Positions 34,001 through 45,596 of a DNA stretch of 59,238 nt are shown here, piece after piece. The stretch is taken from positions 1-59,238 of the forward strand of contig KV921189.1 in assembly GCA_002081555.1 (NCBI GenBank), read 5' to 3'. A model generated the notes under the pieces. The model did not search any database, was not told the origin of the DNA, and saw nothing but the letters and a program-made list of their open reading frames with translations. The translations under genes were made by a program, and so were the position numbers. Origin of the DNA: Protostelium mycophagum (lineage: Eukaryota > Evosea > Variosea > Protosteliida > Protosteliaceae). Each line of letters opens with the position of its first letter. The first letter of the stretch is position 1.

Positions 34001-36145
34001 AAACAAACGCAGTGCACTTGGGCACATGTCAGGGCTGCGGTTGTCTGTGGATGAGAGAAAATACTCACTAATCTGGATGACCTCCCATCTTCCAAATTGT
34101 GATGGTAAACACTATTCTTGGATCTCGCGTCTTCTTCTTCATCAATACTCCATATCGCTCCTTCTTCTTGTGTCTGATTTATTCAATATCATATTGAAGA
34201 TAATATATTCTCATTTACCTCTGTCAGTGAGTACATCTCAGATTGACGTAACATCGCATCAGAAAAATATATGCCCAATACCATATCACTCCTCTCTCCA
34301 CTGGTGCTCATCAAGGCCACATTCTTGCTGTAGAATACCTCCCTTATTTCTGCAGAAAATCATTAAAACGAATATTATCTTACTCACCATATTCTAAATC
34401 TCTCGGTGTGTTCTGTTGATGCATAGCGGTTTCCATTTGTTGTGTTAAGAATCTACCCACCATTGGAGTACCGGTGATGTTATTTGTGGAGTTCTGATTA
34501 TCTTGATATTGATTGTCCTCCCGTATTATGGATGGTGGGAACATGACCTTCTTCAAGTACAGTGCTGGTGTTGCTCTATCACTATTTCCCAGCTGATAAC
34601 ATAGATCAGTACCTCATGATTGTGAAAAAATAATATAACTTCTATGCTTACAAACATGTCTTGGAATGAAGAGAAAAACAGGCGAAATCCAGTGTTTGTG
34701 ACAGCAACAAGACAATGATAGCTTGATTCATTTTCTGTGATGGCTGATATTTTCACAATCTCAAATGGCTGTGTATGGTGAGTATATATCATGTTAATCA
34801 TAGATATGTATGATGAGTATATATCATGTTGATCATAGTCCTCACTTTGATACCGGGGATATATCTTTTAGCAGCCTCAACAACTTGGCTGAAATTAAAG
34901 ATTAATGTATTTTGGTCTCCTTTTGGTCCCAAGTTGAACACCTAATACTTATTATTTCCAATACTATTTTTATAAAGAGAATACACACTTGTATATCCCA
35001 CTTCTGGTCGGTGAGTGTGTAGAGTAGGTTTCTACTTCTGTCTATCGTTATGTCCACAAGTGATTTACTTTGCCCAACACTGTTATGGTTATTTGATGGA
35101 TAATAGGGGTGATATTACATGAATGAGGGCATTATATTTCTGAATATAAAGCTGGATGTTAAGCATTCTATCCTGCACTTCTTCTGAAAGAAGCTCTCGC
35201 GGGCTATATTGACTTAGTGTTATGATATAAATAGATTTCACCTTGGTACATAAACTCGTATAGATTTCCATCAGTTGCACACATAAATATTCTTCCTTGT
35301 TTTGTGGCGTCTATCTTGATCATCTGTACATTGTCGTTGGGAACAATATACTCAGCTATGTATAAATAAGATAAGATATCATATACTATCTCACTTGTCT
35401 CAATGGAGATATCGCTATCGTTTTCTGGAATGACGACGCAGAGAACAACCTCAACTGCGGTAGATATCATCAATAGGTGTGTCACTTGGGAGGAGAATAT
35501 CTGATGGAGTTAGATCTAATTAAAACAACAATCTCACCCCAGGTTTAGGTGGAACTACGGCGACAGCCACAATCAACTCTGGTCTTTCTATGACTATGAA
35601 ATTTTCGCTTTGTCAGATCAGAGGAGAAATGGAAACAGGAGTAATTTACCGTTCGTCATATTTCCAAATGTAAAGACGATTATCAACAATGACCCAAGCT
35701 CTGCGCAGTTCTGTAAAAAATCCTCCAAGCGTTCTAACTTTCACCGCTAAGAGTATAAATACGAAAGGATCATTTCCTGTTTGTCTGTACCTCTTAGGGC
35801 CTGTACTAAACCAATTGGAAAATTGTAAAAATGTTCAACGGCAAATTGAGGAAATGTGAGATCTCTCTCATATTCAACCTGATTAGATCAGTATTTGAAC
35901 ACACATCGTAGACCTACCCTTTGATTATGAATCCAATTGTCTAAAGCAGATTCACCCTGTTCTTTGTTGAATTGTGCATCTACCAAACGGACTGCAGAAT
36001 CCAAGCTTTGATTTTCTTTCTCTTGTTCGGTCTGACTTCGTTTTAAACTTGCAAGGTGACAAAGTGATTCTACCTGTATCCTTGTTGGTTGTCTATTCAA
36101 GATGCCAACACGGGCAAATTTTTGTGGTTGAAAGTCATACGCCAT
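31030..36145 (-). CDS. NUP155: nucleoporin NUP155/Nup170 homologue
   Basis: NUP155 is a scaffold protein of the nuclear-pore inner ring. The first exons (start MAYDFQPQKFARVGILNRQP at 36145) lead to the family's N-terminal beta-propeller: VEYERDLTFPQFAVEHFY, ELRRAWVIVDNRLYIWKYD, then VPNDNVQMIKIDATKQGRIF and CATDGNLYEFMYQGE, the conserved GRIF-DG-LYE block. The propeller is followed by a long alpha-solenoid; near the C terminus, YREDSFMLSLLGNYYMRHSN, VYNKLANLPAKTRTLHQRLT and QNIEELTLAYIQSRMQGD are typical. The last exon ends STLKKELTN, TAA at 31030-31032. There are more than 15 introns of about 35-60 nt. Expected length is about 1,300 residues, and the span fits. Intron borders in the middle were not checked one by one. 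Confidence 0.88.
34772..34838. repeat. 35-bp tandem duplication in NUP155
   Basis: The segment GAGTATATATCATGTTAATC and its continuation ATAG occur twice in a row with a 35-bp period (copies at about 34777-34803 and 34812-34838), differing by one or two bases. It straddles or lies next to an intron of the NUP155 gene and may have created extra splice sites. Confidence 0.7.
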
Positions 36146-36249
36146 CTCCAGCACAGACGTGTGATCTCTTCAAATCGAAGGTGAGATCAGATTTCTGTCT
36201 CTACAACGAACAAATAATTCAGATGATCATCCGATTTTGAGATTTTGAG

Positions 36250-38060
36250 ATGAGCAAGCGAAAACTCGAAGATTCCAGCATTCGATTACGCTGTACAGCT
36301 CAGGGCAACCAATTGATTGTCTTGGTTAATCCGACTGAAACTCTTCATCAATTAGCTCAGTTGATCGAAAATCAGTACCAGAAACTGTACTCTCAAACTT
36401 TCTCGGTTGGAAGGATACAGTTAGGTGGTTATGACCTGGATCTAGATTGGACAATCGGTTCAGCTCTTGTCAATGATGAATCCATCACTGCCATCCAGGG
36501 TGCTCCGAAGGTAGATCATACAGCACAGATCTATCTCACAGTCACAGATGACACTTAACTCTGCGACGCCCGAGAAGAGTTTGGAACGGGCTTCCAAAAA
36601 GATGAGAACCTCAGAAGCTGTGGACTCCACACCAAAAGAGAAGACCCCACCCAAAAGATCAGCAGTCAAGATGTCCGACACCGCAGCCGCAAAAAAGACG
36701 AAAGAGTCACCCAAAAAGACAGAAACACCCAAAGAAGAGACGAAGAACCCTGAGACACCAAAACAGACAGAAGAGACAAAGAACCCTGAGACATCCAAAC
36801 CAGAAAAAAAGAAGCAAGTCAAAAATACAAAAAAGAAAGAAGAAAAGGAGGTAAGAAAATAAATAAAATATTTTAGATAATGATGTAGGCACAGAAGAGT
36901 GAAGGTAAAGAAGAAAAAGAGATAGAGCATAAAGGAGAAGAGAAGAAGGGAGAGGATGAAGAAGCAGAGAGGAAACAAGCAGCCGCAAAAGAGAAGAAAA
37001 CTCAAATGGCTAGAGAGAAAAGAGAGGCAAAGAAAAAGGATGAGGAGAAGAAGAAAAAGGAAGAGGAAACAAAGAGAAAGGAAGAGGAAATAAAGAGAAA
37101 GGAAGAAGAAAAAGAAGAAGAGAGAAAGAAGGAAGAGGAGAAAGAGAAGAAAAAGGAGGCAGAGGAAGAGTTGAAGAAGATGGAAGAAGAGAAGAAGAGG
37201 GTGGAAGAGGAGGAGAAGAAGAGAGAAGGGGCAAAGGAAGAAGAAATAAAGAAAAAGGAAGAGGAAAAGAAGAAAAAGGAGGAGGAAACAAAAAGAAGGG
37301 CAGAGGAGAAGAAGAAAAAGGAAGAGGAGAAGAAAAAGAAGGAGGAGGACAAGAGAATTGAGCAAGCAAAGAAGGAAGAGGAGAAGAAGAAGAAGGATGA
37401 GGAGAAGAAGAAAAAGGAAGAGGAGAAGAAGAAGAAGGAGGAGGATAAAAAGAAAAAGGAGGAGGATAAAAAGAAGAAAGAAGAAGAAAAGAAGAAGAAA
37501 GAGGAAGAAAAGAAGAAAAAAGAAGAAGAAAAGAAAAGAGAAGAGGAGGAGAAGGAAGCAAAGAAAGAGGAAGGTGAGTGATATATTATGTAGATATACA
37601 CATGAATATAGGGATAAAGATACCAATAAAGACAGGGAATATACTCATTGACCAATTTACTGCACTAGGAGGAGACATAACCAAAGTGCGTATAAATAAC
37701 ATCAACTCTCTTTCTATAAATAAATTTCACTCACAATCGATATCTAGGAAGCTGGCGCAAAATCACTTTTACAGGAATTAAAAAAGGAAGGTATGAATGG
37801 AATAGTTTGATATTTGTAGCCGTCCCCTGATGCCTGCAGATTCCAGTTCTGATTCCTCCTCAAGCTCAGATTCCTCCAGTGATGACGATGATGATCTATC
37901 GAATGTGTTCTCTGGTATGTAGGCATAGAAGAGGATAACGTGTGACCGCCACACAGCAACAAAGACTGGGAAGGAGGAAGAGAAGAAGGTGGTGCCAAAC
38001 TCACCCGGAGTGAATCGAATCAATATGCAAATGCCAAAGATCAGCGGGAGATTCAAATAA
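36250..38060 (+). CDS. Lys/Glu-rich protein with a ubiquitin-like N-terminal domain and acidic Ser/Asp tail
   Basis: Exon 1 (36250-36510) encodes MSKRKLEDSSIRLRCTAQG then LVNPTETLHQLAQLIENQY and VGRIQLGGYDLDLDWTIG, a beta-grasp-like pattern as in ubiquitin-like or coilin-type N termini. A phase-0 intron of only 31 nt (36511-36541) is needed to continue into MRTSEAVDSTPKEKTPPKRS. Exon 36889 to ~37572 is a 220-residue run of Lys, Glu and a few Arg (EEEKKKKEEEKKK type). This predicts a very long single alpha-helix or coiled coil. Small exons then give EAGAKSLLQELKKE, a DSSSDSSSSSDSSSDDDDDL stretch and a basic end (KISGRFK, TAA at 38058-38060). The mix of basic, acidic-Ser and Lys/Glu blocks suggests a nuclear or nucleolar protein. 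I know no specific orthologue. Confidence 0.65.
36900..37572 (+). repeat. polypurine tract of ~670 nt encoding the Lys/Glu helix
   Basis: The plus strand is almost purely A and G for about 670 nt, built from degenerate GAGGAGAAGAAGAAAAAG-type units with irregular periodicity. It is coding, but it is also a strong candidate for triplex (H-DNA) formation and for replication slippage. The antisense Leu/Phe/Ser-rich frames here are shadows. Confidence 0.85.
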
Positions 38061-38133
38061 CACTTTTTCAGTTTTTACAGTTTGGCTGTTGGAATAAAAT
38101 TTGGCAATCCAAATCTATTCCAAAATTCTGCGA

Positions 38134-40624
38134 TCACCACTTCTTCACGTGGGTCAAGACTAATTCGTCCATCAAAATCTTCCTTGTTCTCTTAATTTTC
38201 GGTGCGAAAGACGGAGCCTCAAAGCTGGCCCTCTCTGCATTGATCACTGTCTTTTCGTCAGAAATGATACGATTAGTGATGGTCTGACATTTGGTGAGTA
38301 GTAATGATCTCAGAGCTTGATTCTTCTCATAGACAGCTGGTGATGTCAGAAGAGGTCCAAATGGTGGTGTTCCCGATTTTGAAGCCACACTAATTCTGTA
38401 TTTCGTGGGTTTTCCGTTCTCCACAATCGGTTTGATAAATATGTACACATCTATAGAGTGAAAGAATGATATCTTGTGTGATGTATAAATGTAAGAGGAT
38501 ACTGTTGTACTCTGATCTCATGATAGAAGGGTCAAATAATTCCGTCGCTTCGTTGAAGATGATCACTACGATGTCTGAAAACGTTAAATATTTTTTTGAT
38601 GTGTTGAATATTTACCGTTACCAATATGTCTCTTCCTCTCTATCTGTTGTGGATCTGCAGGGAAGAAAGGTAATAAAGTAGATACATGAAACATGATATC
38701 AATATCGTGGAATGTGGTATAAACACTCTGCATTCCAGTTGAATTCTCTGTACACGTAAATAAAAGGTGTGGCAGAGATCCTTACTCTTGACATCCAGAC
38801 CACCAGCAAATCCAGTATGTCCTTGCAGAGCAATTCTCTCTCCTAAAAAGTCCAGAAATTCTTCGAATAATGGGCTGCTGCCCTCTGCAGTGTGTCAGTT
38901 GAGGATAATTATATTTAGAATCACCTAAATTATTGAACATCTCTTCTTCAGTCTTCTGCCCTTCTCTTCTCAATAACACTCCAAATTTATAATGGTTCAC
39001 GATCTAGATGATTGATATATTGACCATAGACATATGATATCACACTATATGGCTTACCATGTTTGATTCGAATTTGAGAAGATCCGCGTCTATGAGATTG
39101 TTTTGATCTAATTTGATCATCTTCTTTGCTTTAGTGAGGTGCATTAATGTGCTCTTCAATTTCTTCCCCTGTACGCTGTTCTTCGATGTTTCGAATGCTA
39201 TCTCTTGCAACCCATCAGACTATTTGTTATCAATTCTATATTATCATTGTAATTTAAATACTGACGGTATAGTTCCTGATCAAGCAGATGAAGCGATTGG
39301 ATTTGTCCATTCCTTCGTTCTCTTTTGTTGATACTATTGTATATTCCTTATTCTCTGTCATCCCAATGTAATGCGTGTGCTCTTATTCATGTTAATATCT
39401 ATCTATTTTTTATAATAGAATATATATCTACTCTGAGTATGGAAATGTATCCGGTAATGTCTCTCATATCTATCGGGATCTTCAAGTCTTGGTACGCAAT
39501 ATGAAAACTCTTGGTATAGTTTCCCTAGTTCCATCCAATAACCACCACAAAATATTGTTTGTCTTTCTTTTCCTTCCTCTTCTTTCGTCTATCAAACATG
39601 TCATTATGACACGACCATGTCTATATTACCATGACAACATCTAAAGGGATTCGCTCTAATTGTACATCTTTAACCGTAACGTAGTCTCCTTTCTTCTCTA
39701 CGCATTTTCCTCCATAAACTGACGTCTTGAGATTTTCGGTGGAGGTTACTGTCCGTAAACTGGATGTTCTCATCTTGGATGCTGAGGATACACTGCTCGC
39801 TTCAAAATATTAGCTTTATGTCTATATCAATTGAAGAAGTGAATACCAGAACTGGAGGACTGCAGCGTTCTTTCTCTGCCGAGTAATTTCTTTGTGAAGC
39901 TTGGCATCCTCATCATACTCCCTTCTACGGTGGTTGGACTGCCTGTATATCTCATTAAGATACAAAGAGAATAAAGAACTCACGAGGTTTCTTCTTTTCT
40001 AACAGCTCTGACTTCTCATTATTGTCTCTCTCATTCTCTGCTTTGAAGTTGTTGATCAAATCAAGCACTGCGGCCCTAAAAGGTCATCAAGGAATCAGAG
40101 AGTGTCCTCTACTTGTCCTTATTCTTGTTGACCACTGCATCCAGCTGGTCCAATTGCTCAGAAGTGAGCCCGTCAACATCTGTGTGATCCAGCAACTCGT
40201 TCAACAAATATCGTCTGAAGAATCATTAATTGAAGATGACTAATAAGAACCTTCTCCTGGTGATGGTGCTAGCCACCATACGCTCCTCAGCCGAATTTCT
40301 ATCAGTTGAACTTTTTGTTACATCAGGACTAACTATGGGGCTAGCAGGAGTTTCTTCATCCTCACTGTCTGTCACAACAGAAAACTCCTCTAATTCTTCT
40401 CCTTTTAGTCAAGGTATTTTATATGTGACTCACCATCTAAATTGAGAAGGGCGGATTGCATATCGCTCAACGTATGATCCAGATCTCGATTTTGTTGAGT
40501 GACCAAAGTCAAGAGATCCTCTGAGGAGACTAAGGTTAAATTAAGACATTATCATGAGCAATATTTTCCCACGTGATTTCTCCAAAGGTTCGATGGGCAT
40601 CATTCGAGGAAGCTCTGGTGTCAT
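38134..40624 (-). CDS. Rap GTPase-activating protein (RapGAP domain)
   Basis: RapGAPs switch off Rap-type small GTPases by supplying an asparagine thumb. The start is [17 protein letters not shown] at 40624, joined in phase to [20 protein letters not shown], a short coiled coil. The catalytic domain shows [39 protein letters not shown] with GLD, the signature [20 protein letters not shown] (the Asn of GND is the catalytic thumb), and [20 protein letters not shown] near the C terminus. The TGA is at 38134-38136. The domain is complete and of normal order. N-terminal regions (about 39-40.5 kb) have Ser/Thr-rich segments. The convergent Lys/Glu-rich gene ends 73 bp away. Confidence 0.88.
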
Positions 40625-40977
40625 CGGAACACTTTCGGTGTATTTCTTCTACAACCTGATCTCAAAAAATGGTGATTTTTTCACAACATTTCTGGCAATT
40701 TTTCACCACAAAAGCAATCAAAAAGTTTTGATTCGAGACATTTTAATATAAAACCGATAAAAACCACATTTGGATCTGAGATACCCAAATATTTGGTAGA
40801 AATGTAACAGCTGCATATTTTATTCATTTTATGATTCTCAGCTCAACTGGTGGAGCACATCAACCGTGGACATAATATAGAATTCATTCGATGCATCACA
40901 TCATAAATTTAATAATGTTATATAATAGACACTACAAGTGAGGATCAATATTAATGGTGTAGATGAGTGTATTGAGA

Positions 40978-43900
40978 TCAATAGTTGAGTCTTCCAGTGG
41001 ATTTGATGAGATCTCTGGTGCTATCCATGAAGGGTTTGTCCAATAATAACTCCTCAAGGGGAATGTGTATTCTGTATCTCCAGTAGTGTTCTGGAATGGC
41101 AGGGATATTGATGCGCTCCTCCTTAGGATCCTTTCCGGCAATATAATCGGGGCTCAAACCGAACAAGTCCTGGATGGGGAAGACGGCAAGCATAGATCTA
41201 CTCTCCAGATGCTGTCTGATGACTTTGTATGTGGTGTGGCAATCACAGAAGGGAGGGGCTGATCCTGATTGACCGAGTATCTGGTTCCAGAATCTCTGAG
41301 TAGTGGCTGGGTCCTCTTCCCACCAGCCTCTCAAAGTGCTGGTATCGTGTACAGATGGAGTGCACACGGATAAGTGCTGGTATTCACCGGGGTGGTAAAA
41401 CTCCTTCTTTGGGTCATCTGGCATTCTCTGAATCCTCAAACTCAATATGCGCAAGAACTTTAGTACTCCTTCGACACACTTGGGTACCATTCCAAGATCC
41501 TCACCACAACATAACATCTCTGTATTCATATAAGTATATAATATGGTATGTCATATGACAATCTCACTTGTGCTGTGGACCATGATAGGTAATCTCTCGA
41601 GAGCGGTCTGTGCCCACATTTCCTCCTGTCTTCTGAAGAAATAATCTACGTAAATTCTCTCTAATGCGGGCTTGAAACCAGCCTCCAACTCGTAGTAGGA
41701 TGTTGTCTTGGAGAATTCGATTCTGGGGTAGAAAGCATTGGGGTCCTCATCATCCTTCAAGAAGATGACATTCTGGATCAACTTGAATAATCCAGCCTTA
41801 ATCCTTTCATTCTTGGATGCTGTTTCCGGGTCTTGAATGTCGGTGGGGAAAGCTGCTGCTACTGCCTTCTCAGTGGCATACTCTGGTTTCAATGCCCAAG
41901 TGTATGGTTGTGTCTCAATCATGCACTTCTTCATCACCTCAGGTGCAAGATCTCCTCCAACGAATCTTTCCACAAGATGACTCTTGATGTAAGGTTCTAT
42001 TCTATTTAGTATTTGTATATGATGTCTTATGTATACCGGTGAGTCTCTGTATATCCCACATTCCAGCGCTGATAAGTTCATCCCTGTGTACAGGGATAGA
42101 TGGGTAGAATCTGCCTAATAATCCGGTAACGGCGTGTGCTGGCATCTCCCAAATACGGAAGAAACCCAAGATGTGATCGATACGGAAAGCATCAAAGTAT
42201 TGAGCCATCTGTGTCAATCTGTGTCTCCACCACCCATAGTCATCCTTGGCCATCTCCACCCAGTTGTAGGTAGGGAATCCCCAGTTCTGTCCTTCCTCGG
42301 CTTTATATTTCAATATACACATCTCCATATCTTCTACTTACAGAAGAAATCAGGGGGTGCACCAGTGGACTTGTGGAGACGGAATAATCTGGGTTCTATC
42401 CAAGTATCAACACTCTTGGGGTTCACTCCAATGGCAATATCTCCCTTGATTCCCACTCCCTTCTGAGATGCATAACTATATTCATCACTATCCATATCCA
42501 TTCTATATCTTCTTACTCTGCTGCTTCCTTCAATTGCAAGTGAAGATTGTACTGAACATAGTTGTAGAATGACACATCGTTGTAGAACTCGGAGGTAGGC
42601 TCGGCGGCCTTTTTGACAGCTTCCTGATGAAATATGAATGAGATTCCATTATATGGATACGTACTCTGGTGATGTTCTTGTGCTCCTTCCATTGAGCCCA
42701 ATCAGAGGTGTTATACTTCTTTCTAAGGGTCATGTATAATGAGTATGGAAGAAGCCAGTATTCGTTGGATGCCACCCATTTCTTAAACTCTGGAGAGGCA
42801 ATCACATCCTTCGATGCAGCGAATGTCTTCTTCATCATGTCGAATTTGAAGTTGGTTACAGCCTGGTTATAATCAGCAGGATGAAGAGGATGTATATNNN
42901 NNNNNNNNNNNNNNNNNNNNNNNNNNNNNNNNNNNNNNNNNNNNNNNNNNNNNNNNNNNNNNNNNNNNNNNNNNNNNNNNNNNNNNNNNNNNNNNNNATC
43001 ACCTCATAATCAATCTTGGGAAGAGCATTGAGAGTCAACTTCTTTGCAGCGATCTCCTTCAAGAGGTTGGGATCCTTGGTGAGCTTATCGAGATTGATGT
43101 ATATGGGGTGTAATGCGAATACAGAATTAGCACTGTAAGGGTAGGAATCCCTCCAATCACCCTTGACCGTTGTATCATTGATGGGTAACAACTGTACCAC
43201 TCGAAGTCCACATTGAACAGACCAATCTACCAACATCTTCATATCCAAAAACTCTCCCACTCCTAATCCGTTCTTAGTTCTGAGAGAGAAGACGGGTACA
43301 GCTACTCCGGCTCCACGCCATTCAGAGTTTCTCTGTACAGATTAAGATTGGTGTTCAGAGTTATGTTCCTTACTCTGAATGGGCCATCTGTCTTCTTGAC
43401 GGCGGAGAATCCGGTAGAGTTGAAGACTCTGTCAGGTCCCTCCTCCCAAGCTGGTTCTGCCAAGTCTCCACCTTCGATGACGTATTTGTATTGGAATGGG
43501 ACAAAGTCTTTGGAGACAGCGACGGTAACCTCCCAGAGTGGGTAGTTGCTACTGCTCAGTTGGGGTGCTTTGTCGAGCTTCCAGTTTCCGAGAGCGGGGT
43601 TGTTACCGCACACCTTTAATACTGCATTCTTTGGGATGAATATGCAGTGGACTTGGAATCTCACAAGAGTAGAGTTCCCTGACAATATTCAGTCTTGTTA
43701 AGAGTCTTCCACCCACCATCTGGCTTGAAAGATGAGAAGCTCTTCAGCTCTGCGGTTTTTGTCGAATCTCTTCCGTAGATGACGTGTGTGAAAAGGTTAG
43801 AGTTGAATTCTGGGCTTAATTCTTGGCTCCAGTTGGACTGTTCAAGGTAAAGAGCTTATTTCATGTACAATTATTCCTTACTCTCCATTGGTCCTCTATC

Positions 43901-44255
43901 AGGACAGAAGACTGTCCCTCTAACTCAGCGAGATTGAGTTCCCTTTTTGGACCAGACTCGTACAAAGACCAACCGTCGTTGCTTCTGAGAGTATAGTTGT
44001 AGGAGAAGGTTGGAACATTGGCAGGGAAGAGGACTTCCACCTCCCAATCACCATTTCCAACTGATTGAAGCTTCTTGGACTGATTACCATTCCAGCTTCC
44101 AAAAGCAGAGTGATCGCCCACAATGGCGGGTGTTTGACCAGCTGTTGTTTTATAATTCAAACGAAATACGACTAATTTTGGTCAGTTTTGTGTCGATGAT
44201 ATCAAAGCTCTTAGGTCCTTATATATCACGTCTAAAGACAATCACCTGTGACCAT
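40978..44255 (-). CDS. DPE2: 4-alpha-glucanotransferase, DPE2 type (CBM20-CBM20-GH77)
   Basis: DPE2 is a cytosolic transglucosidase that moves glucose from maltose to glycogen-like glucans. The start MVT (44253-44255) joins in phase to VVFRLNYKTTAGQTPAIVGD. Two starch-binding CBM20 modules are visible: DHSAFGSWNGNQSKKLQS and CGNNPALGNWKLDKAPQLSS. The GH77 part contains WSVQCGLRVVQLLPINDT, the DPE2-typical large insert (YDVSFYNYVQYNLHLQLKEA type), and the nucleophile region FDAFRIDHILGFFRIWEMP. The C terminus is RDLIKSTGRLNY, TGA at 40978-40980. Plants and amoebozoans share this architecture. A run of 100 Ns at 42898-42997 removes part of the catalytic domain and perhaps an exon, so the missing residues cannot be judged. 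Confidence 0.92.
42898..42997. other. assembly gap (100 N)
   Basis: Exactly 100 N bases lie inside the DPE2 gene, the usual placeholder for a gap of unknown size. The flanks are GH77 coding on the right (LTLNALPKIDYEV) and an apparent exon/intron end on the left. Confidence 0.99.
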
Positions 44256-44761
44256 GACGTGTTGTTGCGTGAAAGTGTCCTCTTTTTCTCTGTTGTATGT
44301 GATCAATTTTCTACGGTTATTAGCGTAAGTTGTACGTTAACAAAAATTTCTCGGAGATTTCCAACACGGGTTCTTCTCCAGGATCGACAAGTTTTCCTCG
44401 GAGGGCAAACCGGAAGATTGGAATCCGAATTAAATCAGTCTTTGCAGAATATATAAAAAATATAAACATTATATTTCTCCTAAAATGAAGAATATTCTCG
44501 GTTTCACCTAGTGGCGGCCAGTCTCTAATTAGAGGTGGCTGTATCCCAGTGAAATAGAGAATATCACCAAATCACGAGACAAGCAGGTCTTTTGTTAAAA
44601 TGACATCAAAATATTAATATACATATTTTTTGCTTATTTGGTTCTTTGTTGGCTGCTCATAGAAAGAGTTTTTTAATTCTTTACGAAAATGATTATTGTG
44701 ATCAACATATTAATGTTTTATAAATAAATTGAAAAGGAGTGAGATGAAAAGAAAATCCTAT
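44256..44761. other. intergenic region between DPE2 and MtnB genes
   Basis: There is no supported gene in this 506-bp stretch, which should hold the DPE2 promoter and the 3' flank of the dehydratase gene. A 12-bp perfect palindrome, CTCTAATTAGAG, lies at 44523-44534. The AT-rich part from about 44580 to 44750 has no other structure that I can see. Confidence 0.3.
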
Positions 44762-45544
44762 TTAATAGAGAGAGTTGTCTGGTTTCTTGGAAGGGTCGAT
44801 TCCTAGAGATTTCATTTTGACTGCAATCTCAAATAGGTAATCGTAGCATTCATTCATAGTCTTTGCCTTCTTCCAATCTTCTCCCCAAACGTACACACCG
44901 TGCCTTCTAACCAGAACTGCATTTGTATTTGGGTACTTTTGCATTGCCTCTGCCATTGAGTCCTTGAGATCCTCCTCTTCTGCTGTATTCTCTATGATTG
45001 GTATCACCTTGAATTATTAATGGATTGGTTGATATAAGTACATACTAATTCATCGTAATATTTATAATTTTGTTTGGTGCTGCCTATTCTGATTCCTTTG
45101 ATCATTTCTTGGTGTGTGATGCGGAATTCCTTTTCAAACAAAAGAGTGACCATCACTGCGTGCTGGGAATGTGTGTGTATCACTGCACCAGCACTCCTCA
45201 TCCGATACGCATTGAAGAAGAGTGGCGCACACTGACTCATCTTCAGGCTTGGATCTTCAGGCTTCTTCACGACCTTGCAGATTTCAATATTTCGCGGAAA
45301 AAGTAATTGCACCTCTCCCTCTGCATTAAGAATGTAGATATCCTCTGATTTGATGCGCTCCTTTTGTACACCCGAAGGAGCAATATATATATCCTCTCTG
45401 TATTAATCAGTGAGAGAGGCAGTGCTGTGCTCACCCTTTCTTAACGGTGATCCCTCCTCCAGTTCCTGTAACCCATCCTTGTTTGTAAAACAACTTGCAT
45501 AAAGAAGGTATCAACGAGAGTGGCTCTTCCTCCTTGTTTGACAT
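44762..45544 (-). CDS. methylthioribulose-1-phosphate dehydratase (MtnB/APIP, class II aldolase fold)
   Basis: This enzyme dehydrates 5-methylthioribulose-1-phosphate in the methionine salvage pathway; it uses zinc and is cytosolic. The start [20 protein letters not shown] (45544) is followed by [27 protein letters not shown], then [20 protein letters not shown], with the zinc-binding HTHS motif, and [11 protein letters not shown]. The C-terminal part is [19 protein letters not shown] and [18 protein letters not shown], with a further zinc-ligand His in RRHGVYVWG. The stop is at 44762-44764. It has three or four exons and a length near 230 residues, normal for the family. It lies 52 bp downstream of the tandem glycosyltransferase-like gene. 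Confidence 0.94.
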
Positions 45545-45596
45545 GATCGGAAACTGATTTCGTCATCCTCCCCCAACAGACGAAAGTGCATTTTAT

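Noticed and set aside
36460-37655. Very long Leu/Phe/Ser-rich open frames on the minus strand (up to 388 codons)
   Set aside because: They are the antisense of the Lys/Glu-coding polypurine tract; the lack of stops comes from base composition. The plus-strand frame has matching exons on both sides.
44523-44534. Perfect 12-bp palindrome CTCTAATTAGAG as an attachment or operator site
   Set aside because: A single short AT-centred palindrome in AT-rich intergenic DNA is expected by chance and has no second copy or element boundary near it.
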